Source: a virus
Virus record (IMG/VR): IMGVR_UViG_3300020470_001313
Coordinates: 62,001 to 126,000 of that record
Strand: one strand, 5' to 3'
DNA length: 64,000 nucleotides
Under the pieces are notes generated by a model. That model worked only from the letters and a program-made list of their open reading frames with translations. It was not told where the DNA came from and did no database searches. Below, one piece after another: positions 59,901 through 63,128 of the stretch (position 1 is the stretch's first letter; the number at the start of each line of letters is the position of its first letter). A program made the position numbers and the translations under genes.

Positions 59901-60716
59901 TCCATCACTAACAACAGAATAGTCAATATAAGGAATAAGCAGTTTATCACCAATAATAACGTTCAAATATACCGTTAAAACTGGAGTATAACTAACTTCT
60001 GACTTTTCTAGGTCAAATTCAGTCTTAGAACTGTTAAATTGACTAGAAATTGGGTCTAAAACCTGTACAGAATCCTGTAAAAATCCTTTTAAGTAGAAAA
60101 TCGCAGTTTCTTCTACAGAGTCGGAAGGGTTAGGTGATCTTGGAGGATCTTGGAATACTATGTCTGTTCCACTAATAGTGAAATCTACTGTTGGAATTAG
60201 ATACTTACCAAATAATCTTACTACAATATGATCAGCACTTGGAGGTGCAATTGGAGCATTTTCTGAAGCTAACGGAAATGACCTCTGAACACCGTTAAAA
60301 GTCAAATATGGACTCTGTAACTCAATCCACTTTTCCCTGAACTCTGGATAGGATACACCGTCTGTTAAAGAGATTTCTGGTGATTTATCTGCCCTTTCAT
60401 AGTAAATAATCTCATCATTTACCAAGAGCGAACCATTACTCTCAGCAAAATCATCAACACTCTCTACAGTTATAACATCTGCCTTACTAGTAACCTCTTC
60501 AAGTAAAGATGTTTCACTTTGAATTAGGTTAAAGTCATACTCGTCTATATTCAGGTAATCCCTGAACTCATTTACAATATTTTGGGGTTGACCAGTCTTT
60601 TCCTGACCCTTATAGTAATATTGTAAGAACTTCTCAAATGCTGGATAATCAGACCTGATAAAATCAGGCAACTGATTAAGGACATTCTGCGATACCTTAT
60701 TAGTTGTACTTGTCAT
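32988..60716 (-). CDS. Giant gp7-position baseplate/virion protein (9,242 aa)
   Basis: One uninterrupted 27.7-kb frame between gp6 and gp8, the place of T4 gp7 (1,032 aa). The N-terminus (LPDFIRSDYPAFEKFLQYYY) looks like a wedge attachment domain. Approximate layout: Gly-Tyr repeats 296-626 and 1130-1366; YHYH domain 1393-1610 with a DSDDDGIPD calcium-type loop; propeller-like region 2006-2406; LamG-like domain 2406-2643; more Gly-Tyr repeats near 3320-3420; second LamG-like domain 4314-4489; repeats with Tyr-Pro-Arg 4673-6800 (20 copies); helical island 6803-7440; six more Tyr-Pro-Arg copies 7444-8080; C-terminal strands with LNGVIQQPG motifs. LamG domains usually bind glycans, so it may be wedge and receptor-binding fibre in one chain. 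The gp7 equivalence is by position. Confidence 0.85.
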   Translation of the reverse strand: MTSTTNKVSQNVLNQLPDFIRSDYPAFEKFLQYYYKGQEKTGQPQNIVNEFRDYLNIDEYDFNLIQSETSLLEEVTSKADVITVESVDDFAESNGSLLVNDEIIYYERADKSPEISLTDGVSYPEFREKWIELQSPYLTFNGVQRSFPLASENAPIAPPSADHIVVRLFGKYLIPTVDFTISGTDIVFQDPPRSPNPSDSVEETAIFYLKGFLQDSVQVLDPISSQFNSSKTEFDLEKSEVSYTPVLTVYLNVIIGDKLLIPYIDYSVVSDGLKQTLKLKTAPTADERAYIGSIEAPITSFGTGATAVAQIDNVGKLSGIKVKNGGRDYRLTNPPAVTVVTTTSGGGASAESLVNGIKNLTLLDGGAGYSDLQPPIVDIQVPTAAGGVSALAKATVKNGAVTAIELTNSGSNYTFTPRIVFKDPGGGKLSSCTLDANNGVDPASISVLSGGVGYTVPPTVFVDPPTGADPVQAEITAEITDGAVSGFSVVNRGRGYTSPPRIAIIDPGAAQILDVTVDTTGRVVDIELLSGGSGYVDIPSIYIVDNRKDNSGQFIGGTGATAVASIFNGQITDINITNFGTGYSITEPPTIIIQRPPSATASAEVGFGEVTGFKVIESGSAYTKAQFIGCARGVSGLVGYDKDGNAIFENKTYPAVHPVLTSTVKCLDGVFIEKMLSKFTEQYLPDIPKIDLNTININTVIKNIRTFYSAKGTPKSIAYLFKILYGEDVSVSYPKEQIVKPSAATWQVDTILRCVITEGSAANLSDGLIQQFSDNVDPNIKDASALIENFISIKTSELEIFEIVLSEETITGEFTIPYKTKLAEGISTTDSVITVDSTIGWPERNGEILVGNELIRYKEKSLNQFIECTRSVNSVVEDWDSATEVTSNFYVYVNYGQETQVTIKLVGIVKAENTTLTDDGSYYLPGDKLTVSKLGASEDAKLLDTWNYNVKKLVSVTSIEYGGLNNQTATVTCGNPHGLLVGDQVTIYGANPIVYNGTYLVQSRESATVFKYQLPQPGSTIPQGNILISVDLNRGKSDVESVNNVISIYTTNIQNTFFNDDYVYVAASGIPNYKVGPFEGQALIPGNQRKLLRFPRNSQTISTKDAINPGATGSWVNGVSVWSYKSDLKKIFGKVTAISIDSAGSEYDAAAPPNLTLSGGGGTGATGNVVVNGSITAIDLSAAGSGYTEPPLVSIVGGGGSGASATAVVVNKAVSRVLINDGGTGYTSKPEITIVGGGGSGALAEASVRGPIKTVNITSAGSEYTSSPTATLSSGEGAQAQAIVNNGRIISIAVINAGNGYTTPPTVEIYGTGFGAVAKAIIDTDGENAGRVTSITISNRGINYESGTTIIVLSSVGKDAKFTASVQDWNYNLAGPEQKPLQVGNETRGGYIPTTVLDDAQGSVFSGLNNQYGGEYAHLSNPKRLRYVLGDNLIEDANGKLTEATSNITHSPILGWAFDGNPIYGPYGYSDPTDQSSNVRRLEPSYSLKPELVYNEVTNTIPVRTGGPLLPPIDAFGRETVILTDSDDDGIPDSYYGTPPTNTFPAGTFVEDYTYNFGVGDLDRYNGRFGKTPEFPEGVYGYFITIDATEDGNPVFPYIIGPSFNSSVDKWNLAATAVQQNIPTGVIRYRDPYENVDIDVERTPNATADLLTTEDGLELTFDPIWEDADGDQVIDTNYQQNGNRLATRQDDRVFRLTYDQSTIAMAEGQQYVVPAFVTNNAQFAPSTSAITVQVLHNGLGVNTALVRAISNENFHKAFDGTYDQYIGLDFTYDNNGTSQSANITDIEYVGFRATYEITNTETTAEELTDVGSLLEENKLELFDYFPKVRFDSKVDIEVETTTKFEDAAVSSFVVENPGDSYQVNDRLVFDNTDTEGYGISAVVRTIEGKSVSSYSYELIDDVPHGVVECAEPHDLLATDRVLIDYTPNSASELETYKVKVVDGIEKINVTQVGTGYNDDVPISVEIDGVGQHAAITPIIDTGNGTVSEFNIVRSGNGFTSAPKLVISHPQSFKKAEYFLNNTNNLKNSVSNAIFTDDSTKDYYVCGNTLDEFNNRVGFAAKYSQSGDLIWSKTARSEQPSGQDTYCDFSAIYVDITSDTQDVYVTGTTKPNSLNINYNPDVVLMKFNQSSGGANVGIQYQKEIAGISGSTRADIVTAITKVGENKFCIGGYTNTNTSNPYDAFLIVFNENLIIQQKRKIASTDSSEKVTDIKYNPDNGRFYALLEVAPTSNSPQKTFAIAHCEAQQFQLAVHKVTNFTATSYNIWDPRFDIDEFGDFYVSGTAYSGSNSNSIIVTKVTVDDDVVWGKRWTPTGGTTWRNLKAIGGNIDVFGQYNVACNYEVNESTAEYDSYRKQSEVSKIKYDGTLISTNVIKFTRNITGFEINAFISDASGDPVVVGQAFRNEVIGLFNFEQTSETEPVDTTGNITNRQLIGDYYKGSNITSGAPNGKGSTGGLMIDAWDGSAWSDTHLELEPGNNTGIWGFGDSFDINGDWTIEGFYSVDETNDQQDTRLGAVGSTHHILFGVGHGNEPGITVMLNRSNKRLEMFASATTQRTAGAISSVDNVLINNVGYVHVALTKAGNVYTLYANGIQVGTGTLPGNSNIATTAKIYMGNSPNWTGAATGVAVTTAGSFNVDGFKITDRVIQVIVPSTTADFNTYLQKYTYAVDCGLILKTDKNVDTSRQGDFTGTNTKWQFNTAAYTYSNVTDQVINSGSLTLAGEGLQVLDYNDVNSTLVLDSLTISSTTDVWSTRTATIPAIGGRKVKATPETWGKFYIQTVDAIQADNILKFTFNQPATFNVGSQLQQKNAGGQVIGTATIVETDDTGVYVASYGNATDWVGWEDTGEIVSTGTEVNEIPSQTFANQDFDATAGQGTFIFNIPGGLSARFKDYNINDYTVRIDATAPAGSPYIVGSVITPTSDTVSWNADKTELTIGASPNQLTAVTQITLITNLEKIIVLDDAANTDKIYFTTAEAHRHSVGDNLLISGNDLDEFNGSFNVTNVLSTRSFIVGLRGTAVGLPVAASLIDIYAKHPVLKMYYQHKYKFMLGDESLQGYFMSFSKDNLFKLEYSFNSITRVGTPGYQVGNQPEPYVQISINNDVTNISYYFDPSRTGDTSPVDDSTYMDVVTTPYHGNFVIYSTSGGTITTGDTIFKFPLTSEPEGTAQASLVKYTTFSEKAVGPIGDIRLVNGGGFYKKLPVISNIVSNRKIERVAITEPGTEYAVGEYTGVPIAGDGEGGKVNITVADGEDEDGNNIPGQISEVIVTDPGKNYTTATIDIESITGILGAGLTGSGAELDVVIPPNGSGASVFVKADKIGKIKKLKNNNFGFDYTHDYTLRPEITFPVNVQLTSTNILDSITVTDPGSGYATPPAVIIAGGGGTGATAEASIKNGRIDAIEVKDPGAGYSSQPDVTLKSSFNYVVNLDLNLLQFSFPHGIVNGSAVTLTANDDGSGDDPELPISSFGRLNANTTYYAISGITNSLENDQLRLAITKDNAAIGDYISYTNAGTGRQVVLTDSFGGAATANVVTGRFLAGELLYQGDSLETATATGYVSENDGWQIGPRILKIVDYTGTFSKNQIVTGTISKASGTIDNFSIAKGVLEVGAITTTPGRFVDDVGKPSEIIQKIQDSYFYQDFSYSVKAPVSISDWRDILITNVHPAGFKVFGELGLVEKSTIENKETAFELTKSVNLAESAIVPNLQNFTLVEPVYTEFDNTEVRFRQKNLTSSEQILTSTVQKINDISDQFDGEKISFPLTVQNINQDGNVVTEPVIASANQLLISLNGIVQSPGDAFTVQGSNIVFSSPPQPPANVQYSNATLEFKTIHRANLSTISGIFPLIGGTIRGIVTDYEAIVVATGLTSVDFYYKTTAGQPFQTDDPSTTLTYEGEAITSSATGFTANVDSITTLTNTNLFQFKEDIENLRGDNAKIERVNLEGDNGQVLTTVPAGLSASGNTFDVASGYALAKVTLTTAGTGYIDNIDGVTTTGGSGTGMTVEVEADGSGVITSVKIKERGTGYSLGDVVTISGGGNQDATVTIVANAGGVYQIDSERFEVSSIIGNTVTANRGVDGTTVVGHQTDSNVFGTTIEIGDTVLLSKTAGTYQSTAGLFDIVIGDIIIGQQSAIVAEVVGISAYRDPVTNEPNNQVIISEGSTFQGLVFNRITNINFQNVVLDNISQTQLQLTDINDVNAEFNSKFPNSEVVSNLILEYNNAAGTFTVDEDIRNHIVNYSNISGDLIDGETVRLYKLAYDEPKVTPDGLILSGDIIRSENGTAQVIGTNYARKYLYLGKVARRSTDLHVPVAQSGAINATLQKKFGSASLYLNGSAYVSVPTSTEFGFGNGEWTVECWFYAASVTGTQHLIDFRTQASEASPCIRLDGTGLEFHVSGADVITGGTVTQNTWHHVAVSRDGNNHRMFLDGTQVGSTWTNATDYGTTKPIKIGADHAAANQFQGYVDELRVSNNKRYTTNFTVATYMHQGDANTLLLVHFDGANLSTTFQDWSGVPTWNEGDQFLTGDTTFRFFDASTEILNNVELIANEAIYQTDKEFVKLHIPHPDTEVPITYGKEFYNVIQSNLDFIAAEAYDRISPEPPPGTGPIDCKDDVKDIIRNISYNLTYGYNNKTYDAAKLYVNNAKLDHLKGKESFSIRVFNEARDITKRVINNSPVLQYNGFKASDATYEPVSGDLTVDIGKSHNFIVNSTRSNGSACVTANSLKFTCAMDGNKSEHTYPRLEDQAYLRKNPVKEVGITSHTIDNATYDPETGILQLWVPGHKFVDGNSVQILGKSLVFTCDQDDHHTDHNYPRTTDPWNGRWLKISNSNPDSFEVNVGKSLSYTFTPTDGTYDPTTGDMVLDIGTHSLAAGQTIKIQPNSLVWTCALDSNATEHTYPRTAIDTHQAASGSTYAPLTGVLDVTTAATHGMQVGDWIKFDEGAITFNCTMDGGSSNKAYPRQTDPTYDKWLQVESIPSTTRFTVNVGKSPAVNYTPTDASYNPTTGIMELTIGTHGMVVGDAIKLAQDSLTFTCDYNNDNHSTTKTYPRSNGNDSVTYNTSIAITAVGDAVLTPTFADYNPTTGHMTLTIKDHPIQNGDKIKIANNALSFTCDHDNHDTVHSYPRATDEASGKWLSVFNRTPDTVTVQILPAVPSTNTTAHTFVSCTAGCVTGKDMTISMQVLPSAPSTDQTEHRFVSASAGAVETGGNYTHTFVSGTANGIKQKRDKVYDTSIPIKYEGTPYTAAQSDTDYEPTTGVLTIGQTGHNFTVGEYVKIVDESLTFQCNTDSYGSNHLYPRPTDPASGQWLRINAVATNSFDVQIGKSSDTSNHNCTAVATNGIIRRDSKITVNVGVSSNTSAHTFVRADNNCIETGTGENVEGFSVSGASYTPASGVLELTIGDHDFSVGEYVKIANNSLNFVCNHNSDNYITNKSYPRTTDPAYNKFLKITDIGTNSKTATGATYEPTTGLLTITSAAHGFVSGQRIKIVDSSIVFTCLAGGGTHAYPRSTDPISGKWITVTVVDADTFKCNVGVSSNTTTHSFDSAVANGIQYQSGTIQVNALQGTTPTNTSTHQFVNANNQYTPTDADYDPATGWMTLTLADHTFASGEYIKVADAGLVFTCATDDNKTQHSYPRETDPFSGKWMKIGKVTTDTFAINVGPTSNNTVHTFVSAVFNCLTRAVVYNGGAYNHVFKSHAPHGLLGQDGNITFNVGSSPEVGHDVSAATYTPADGNLVLNIGKHNMNVGNGIKIDTDSLTFQCNMDSQNTNKTYPRATDPVHNTTIPITAVGQTQHTVVAGNHAFVSALSGGIRDASATGNTYTVTGAVYTAETGNLVLTVGADGTDSLAASDEVQMKVSSLTMTCDLDNNATNHAYPRATDPIFTTLGTGTADATWSRVIPITKSGNDITMNVGIGTAGTRYNPETGVLTLDIQNHGWSGPTNLTGASGTTYDPATGELSVTTTAVHGLANGARVRFEEGAFTFSCAMGSGNKTYPRKSDPTFGEWLDVDVDSTTVFKVNVGKSPLKDFHVAHADYDHLTGDLVLEIGNHDLKVGTAIKLAKESLVFTCSNDGYATTHKYPRTTDPAYNAALNIKGVTATTITINVNVGSSGNQFAHKFVPAVGLTPSAATYNPGNGTLQMTINGHGLESTGRIKIAEDALQFTCDMDHHETVHSYPRSTDPVANKWLDVTVVDANTITVPVGQTPIVNHDVTNAVYTPNTGEMVLTVGHNHGIKKGQGIKIAANSLSFKCQQDATAQEPDGVTTHTYPRNTIDTSTVNTASYDPATGHLTLTVPLHGYKYGEKIKIADNSLTFKCAKDGNATNHSYPRGSDYASGRWLPIFDVTSTTFKVQVLDLAPSTNPDTHIFESATNNGISIQRDPYYDRTIYVDDVSRTTITINVGISSNVSAHTWVGGTSSNAVQSGGNYTHTFVNAVNNSILTSVVRTGGNYTHTFQSAAANGIKVAGDQVKLDNDALKFTCKLDNDTTYHSYPRPKDPSASQWIPIENLTTHTFDIQIGKSPDTSIHTFNSCVGNALKKQTGEITVNVGASPQVLYDVAGATYNFTSGDLVLNIGAHDLIEAQSIKLADSSLTFQCTYGGSPVQVAYPRGTGSGYVGGTPAGADYAWQRALPITAVGKNQHTVTGATYTASTGILKLTIANHGFTDQDKVRILDNSLTFTCNKDLHQTLHTYPRGNDPISNKWMAISNITDNTFDVQVGQTTIGDFEHIFISATSNGLETQTGTITVDVKPITSVGSPTAHTFIGATAGAVIAGGNYTHTFQSATAGAVKTGGGYAHTFVSSEDNAITSHGEIQQTNSNIPFVYGGYPEANARLDALMKIVTDTLSDPGANRTLEYPSSVNFIQRTHPSFSKCVRDAKEWVKAICYDLRNEGNSKSWDTALYYVDRSDTNNITINHISGEEGETVWAIAKVRDFMINVMRGDAISITGDHGYEQVIDTTITRDTANPYCQDVASAITTYTGIISDTIDKANSLTPSDHLGTVTRTAPTSETGGGVVDAYVTSEWTCDKEFPDDDLFVSNQLNPDALNRYKDAANLIRANATVIVDETAGDMLARYPDLVQDMPRNAGGASGLGTIRCKTDLGLILDAIAEDLEFGGNANTVTAFRYYLGSDGEILHIRLQLLQSLYAHERLAFYAKAAIDGTLVANYSTNVIIPPAGITVDGGGCANVKASIDTLVNLMNSTLSPTGDRFADAADLMIFNKEYIAIEAVGLMQEKFSYIDAGSNTIRVFDYPGGDTDGKNKCIRDMTLIVDSIASDLLVGGNYSSVEAAKKFLDTSNNIVQVEDQLAQTAEAIQRTGFLCKKAVNNLLQSTGAGQLTPEHYVGRFSDQNINPAVTDLTITDSQDDGYNTDYTAQDCANVQSAIDTLIETIIEILVPAGKQGREAALQILVGDEYFEEEIRSSTIADWGGVWEEAEETAFLKQVKDDAIYDLLSTSDLIGTPYTPTAVSYTPSTGKLVLTIPGHGMTPYTKHTPTGAAFTPATGAMVITLSGHGFKNGDKIKIDDNSLTFKCALDNSVTKTYPRSSDPASGRWLTIAAVTTNTFEVNVGISSNTSAHTFQTALSDCLQKQNDVIQIKPNSLTFTCAMDDDSSYHSYPRPTDPFYKKDIAVEAVTTNTVTVDVGKSTAGTYTPTAADYNHITGDMELTVGSLDVSNATYNPTSGDMELTVGNNHGLTTDDTIGLKPESITFTCAAATGTHTFVTGTTNGLTFDVGGTLSQKTAAAGTTYDPATGLLVVEIGSHSYTTSDTVEIADQAVIFTCDADNHATQHPYPRSSDPASGQTLPIDAVTATTVTIDVGQSTQTQSAYPRLTGSRAVGGIDYAAKNRLAITATSSTTITVNVNDPNGGAISVPVAHTYASSLPGAVMTGHRLLAGTSIRLAPNSLTFTCTQGAGNQTYPRTTDPYYNKSINIKSVGTDNVDDPDDATYNPNNGILTLNINNHGISAGDLIKLDDGAITFKCALDNEISVHAYPRATDPKSQKWLEPTIINNDSFSINIGASPDTSTHTYVTCKPNGIKKQDGTIIINVGVAASADQYPHTFVAGQAAAINAIQTGGDFTHTFTSADEGCIEGPVSTANLNNTAALQNIRLITSPVSSETQSDNIWPSGQRETFDAGGWTVSGGTISNDIGVAPDGTSTADKYIPGVNTDPKVIERTFNLPTFDTFDSATLTFDDTNNNFDEGSSLSYQEYTFSCFVKQDEYYKFRHSISWSATDQAEFTWDAVTGAIGPSLFINGNVVVGDGSPSNDMKGTFWGVKPYGFGWFRPFITIRVPFGISSITMKEYMLNNTGTLAGGGSQGDGTSGSFIWGAKLNKGFLDIYQSEAGEKFYISDEFNIKNYILDKFEDFVEEQLNNNLTNPAPDSGTIPAYKPELNIYYDTPEVMFRIKNTIRLYKSQLVDDSFYEQQTGFVGVTLPVVTYVAGGSRNIPVGLGQKLVGSDHFYGIGSDSYAEIEKVTSNEARIAKIFKRFSFKADQVTLGSGNADFALGEIVQITGNAAITGVVYATSSDDNFRYMDVVISAGTFTQYLGITGQTSGAALAGGTNLVGSITNLTNAGANANRTQGSYDGIAATGGNGSNATFNVTVDDQGAANITIANGGTGYGVSDVLTLPDALLGNGGAPNITFEVGTLTNAGIQTIVDRFQVINLVNEMKPGYSFKGYSSGAKADIVSFNKNEGAVLDNTGGKLTLDTESVIGSFEENSIVYPDATRIYLDVTKHPSIAANIATGDKVVATGYTRLGVTLTGPNATLDFTVGQYVYQANNNQSIIEGGAYGIVTGWDDSNNYLYVSPIGSSAFANGQYIGQYQLGETSSPIIYGQVSTTVNATTTAYGTVSRIDEIGLTNRVYLSDVVGTFTGNDTIISDDGYKAASSEKIDVVGRTSRWFVGFDGTQTQFKLTEQNGTPYFPDPEGHMMIFVNGILQPPGAAGSYTAFSDIIQFNEAPTIGSSFTGFYVGKMRQLDDISFEFDSLRSSFNLKRDGTFYSIALTEGVQATESIIADNNIIISLNGVIQQPGIGFELVGSRVVFKETPRVGSTFVGFAYIGSDADVTQSEVVPPIEAGDLLDIQGETEDREVAVIESSNTLVTFEYIGSVFGRDAQGNATIVKNRIDSVQVTNPGSGFSARPVIRVDSASGFDGAVKALVGVSRVDTTAPGSGYNYPGVTITQVVADDWTAPDLSAYGEEALYKEEIVDSDVINVTPENLANVDSGDIPGQGSSPAGTGTTLGVFAVTSIWSSTP
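36480..38385 (-). repeat. Tyr-Pro-Arg repeat block B (6 copies)
   Basis: Six diverged units inside the giant gene, with the pattern TYDP.TG.L.LTI..HG, then IKI.DNSLTFTC..D....H.YPR..DP and NVGxS....HTF. One copy (SAYPRLTG) lacks the preceding Cys-containing strand. Separated from block A by a helical island. Confidence 0.9.
38400..40310 (-). repeat. Helical repeat island between the two Tyr-Pro-Arg blocks
   Basis: Three units with the pattern CxxD, a helix, DL..GGN, then T..A..YL, such as RCKTDLGLILDAIAEDLEFG and KCIRDMTLIVDSIASDLLVG. A fourth, DCKDDVKDIIRNISYNL, lies near 46,900, just before block A. Their helical composition contrasts with the beta repeats on both sides. Confidence 0.75.
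40320..46700 (-). repeat. Tyr-Pro-Arg repeat block A (20 copies)
   Basis: Twenty counted units of about 85-130 residues. Core elements are an ATYDPTTG-type strand, an HG turn, IKIADNSLTFTC, an Asp/Asn-rich loop, H.YPR.TDP, KWL.I, and a NVG.S....HTFVSA..NGI tail. Spacing varies because the HTF-type tail is sometimes repeated on its own (GGNYTHTF). Confidence 0.92.
56620..57330 (-). repeat. Gly-Tyr beta-repeat block 2 in the giant gene
   Basis: About six units such as AAGSGYTEPPLVSIVGGGGS and DGGTGYTSKPEITIVGGGGS, each about 37 residues. Same family as the inserts in gp8, gp14 and the 1,145-aa protein. Confidence 0.88.
58840..59830 (-). repeat. Gly-Tyr beta-repeat block 1 in the giant gene
   Basis: About eight units such as SGGVGYTVPPTVFVDPPTGA and NRGRGYTSPPRIAIIDPGAA, more diverged than block 2 and of variable spacing. 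Confidence 0.85.
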
Positions 60717-60735
60717 TGATTATTTTGGTTCAGGC

Positions 60736-62709
60736 TCAGAAACACGCCATATTATTGAGGTCACCAGCGTTATCAATAGTAACTGGGGTAACCACAGCAG
60801 GGACTACGGCATACTGCTCAGGGTTAAGATTATTTAGCGGAATTGTAGCAGGTGGAAGGGTTCCAATCGGTACAACCGTGATATCAGGTGTCGGAAGTGA
60901 AATAATAGTACCAGGGGTATCTGGTCTTACTTCCGATGGGTTTTGTGGAATAACTTGAACTGGTAATTTACCGCCACCAGGAGGATTATCTATAGCAACA
61001 GGTCCGAAACAAACCTTTCCTGTCAGATAATTAATGCTTCCAGCAGCATTATTGGTATAAATCTTGCTTGAACCACTATTATAGTAAGTTCTCAAATTAC
61101 CAAATCCATCATCTTCAAAATATTGAACTACAGTTGGTCTATCTGTAGTAATAAATTCTCCAGATCTAATGATTGGTTCTTTATAACAAGTAGAACCGCT
61201 ACCACCAGTTCCATCACCACTATCATTAGAAGGATTTGAATCATACAATGGTTGTCCAAAGTCAATACAGTAAGTGTCAACTGCACTGGTATTGGCATTC
61301 ATTATCATATAACGCATCAATGTAGTTTGTACAGATGCTGAGTCAATAGAAGAATCTGCTAATCCGATTGCTTTATTGAATTTAGATAATGAGAATGAAG
61401 ATTCAAAGTTGTTAATATTCTCCTGAGCAGCATATTGCTCAATAGCACCTAACACAAGAGACTGTAATTCTGAAATACTCTTACTGGTCTTAGTTGGGTC
61501 GTAGAGTACAAATAAGTTATTGGAGACATAAAGGAATGATGGGTCAATAATGACTGGTTCAATGGATGCCATTGAATATGCCCTTAAATCCTTTGCAATT
61601 GACAATTTTGTCGCATTATTGAGTAAATTTCCCGTTTTTGTCTTAATTGCGACGTAAACTTTACCATAAACAGGTGGATCTAGCTCATCTCCACCAAAAG
61701 CAATGACACTTTCGGCATTTGAGTAAACTTTTTTGGTAATAATTGAATAATCTTGTGATGTTACCGCCCTAAGTTGGGTCGTATAGTCCCTAGGAGCAGT
61801 GTATTTGATAGACTCAATGGATTCAACAGAATCACCAAATTGAGACCTCTCATTGACCGTTAGACCTGTTTCTACGATGCTATCAATTGTTCTACCATAC
61901 TGGTCTTCAAGTTCTCCAACAAAATCAAAATCCTGAACGTCATTAGCAGCAGCTTCATGACTCTTGACATAGGAAATGTTAATAACTTCACCATCTTGGA
62001 GTTTTCTTCCAATGACTCCATCACCAAAAATGATCTCATACCTTTGATCTTCAGTTTCACTAAGGAAATAGACCCTAGAGTCTGCTTTAATGTTCGTTAC
62101 GTCCTCACCAAGCACATAAACGTCCTCTTGGGTGGACTGAGCATTAGGTTTAACAGTAATCCTAAGTGTAGAAGTATCAACTTTATCAGTTGGGATCAAA
62201 TATTTCTGTTTTTTGAAGGATGACACCGTATATCTATAAGTTAAGATGCTTCCTTCGTAAATTACGGTCTTATTGAACGTTGCAACCCCATTAATGTCAG
62301 TAGTAGCATTAACATCCTCAAGTACATTGAATGTATATGCTCCACCAGTTGCCGTAATACCTTTTTTTAGTGACACATACTGAGGATAGGCATCATTCAA
62401 CAATTCTGTTTGTACAGTGAACGATACACACGCTTTTGCTGCCCTAGAAGACCTTGGAGTATAATTTAGTGTCTTTGCTAAACTTACAACGTTATCCCTG
62501 ACTGTAGCGGATGAGAGAAAGGTCTCATTAACCGCCATGTTAGCATTAAATGCTGTATAGTAAGTATTATAAGCAAGAACATCAACCAAATACGACAGAG
62601 TAGACCCCTCAAAGTCATAATCCGTAAACTCATCACGAGTCCTTAGATAATCTTTGATTGAACTCTTAATAGAGTCAAAATCCATTGCTGTAAGGTTATT
62701 TGGAATCAT
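60736..62709 (-). CDS. gp6: Baseplate wedge protein gp6
   Basis: A 657-aa protein, almost the same length as T4 gp6 (660 aa). It belongs to the baseplate J family, whose dimers link adjacent wedges into the ring around the hub. The N-terminus (LTAMDFDSIKSSIKDYLRTR, EGSTLSYLVDVLAYNTYYTA, FLSSATVRDNVVSLAKTLNY) is diagnostic, and the central region has YEIIFGDGVIGRKLQDGEVI. The C-terminal tail after about 590 is Pro-rich and differs from T4. The ATG overlaps the gp25 stop as TAATG. No late promoter box is seen in the 19 nt before the giant gene, so gp6 and that gene probably share a transcript. Confidence 0.96.
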   Translation of the reverse strand: MIPNNLTAMDFDSIKSSIKDYLRTRDEFTDYDFEGSTLSYLVDVLAYNTYYTAFNANMAVNETFLSSATVRDNVVSLAKTLNYTPRSSRAAKACVSFTVQTELLNDAYPQYVSLKKGITATGGAYTFNVLEDVNATTDINGVATFNKTVIYEGSILTYRYTVSSFKKQKYLIPTDKVDTSTLRITVKPNAQSTQEDVYVLGEDVTNIKADSRVYFLSETEDQRYEIIFGDGVIGRKLQDGEVINISYVKSHEAAANDVQDFDFVGELEDQYGRTIDSIVETGLTVNERSQFGDSVESIESIKYTAPRDYTTQLRAVTSQDYSIITKKVYSNAESVIAFGGDELDPPVYGKVYVAIKTKTGNLLNNATKLSIAKDLRAYSMASIEPVIIDPSFLYVSNNLFVLYDPTKTSKSISELQSLVLGAIEQYAAQENINNFESSFSLSKFNKAIGLADSSIDSASVQTTLMRYMIMNANTSAVDTYCIDFGQPLYDSNPSNDSGDGTGGSGSTCYKEPIIRSGEFITTDRPTVVQYFEDDGFGNLRTYYNSGSSKIYTNNAAGSINYLTGKVCFGPVAIDNPPGGGKLPVQVIPQNPSEVRPDTPGTIISLPTPDITVVPIGTLPPATIPLNNLNPEQYAVVPAVVTPVTIDNAGDLNNMACF

Positions 62710-63128
62710 TATTCCGCCCGTTGTAAAATAAAGTCTATAGTCTGCGTTAGAGGTTGACCGACAATACGATATTCAACGTCTACTCGTAGTTCATGATAAT
62801 CATCTAGTGCTGTTATCTCAACACTAATAACTTCTACCCTAGGTTCAAAGTTCCTAAGAGTATTGGTAATTTCATCTTGTAGTGTATCAACTGTAAATGC
62901 ATCTAAAGGTTCAAACAATAATTGATATACTTTAGAACCAACCTCTGATTGAAATAATTTCTCTCCTGGTGATGTTAGAACTAAGTTTTTCATTGCTTGT
63001 TTAATGGCATTAGCATTCTTCAAAACAATAAGGTCTTTCGTAACTGGATTCTTTGCAAAAGAGTTTGCAAGATCCTGAAAACTACGAGAGACCTTAAGGT
63101 TCTTTGATGTTATTGTCTTTAGTGCCAC
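62709..63128 (-). CDS. gp25: Baseplate wedge protein gp25
   Basis: A 139-aa member of the gp25/lysozyme-like baseplate family (T4 gp25 is 132 aa) that binds gp6 and nucleates sheath polymerisation. Conserved features are DLANSFAKNPVTKDLIVLKN, then IKQAMKNLVLTSPGEKLFQS, with the family EFP-like site replaced by FEPL. The C-terminus has VEYRI. The start codon is GTG (63126-63128), overlapping the TAG stop of the SET-like gene as TAGTG, so translation is probably coupled. Order gp25-gp6 is as in many myoviruses and contractile injection systems. Confidence 0.95.
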   Translation of the reverse strand: MALKTITSKNLKVSRSFQDLANSFAKNPVTKDLIVLKNANAIKQAMKNLVLTSPGEKLFQSEVGSKVYQLLFEPLDAFTVDTLQDEITNTLRNFEPRVEVISVEITALDDYHELRVDVEYRIVGQPLTQTIDFILQRAE

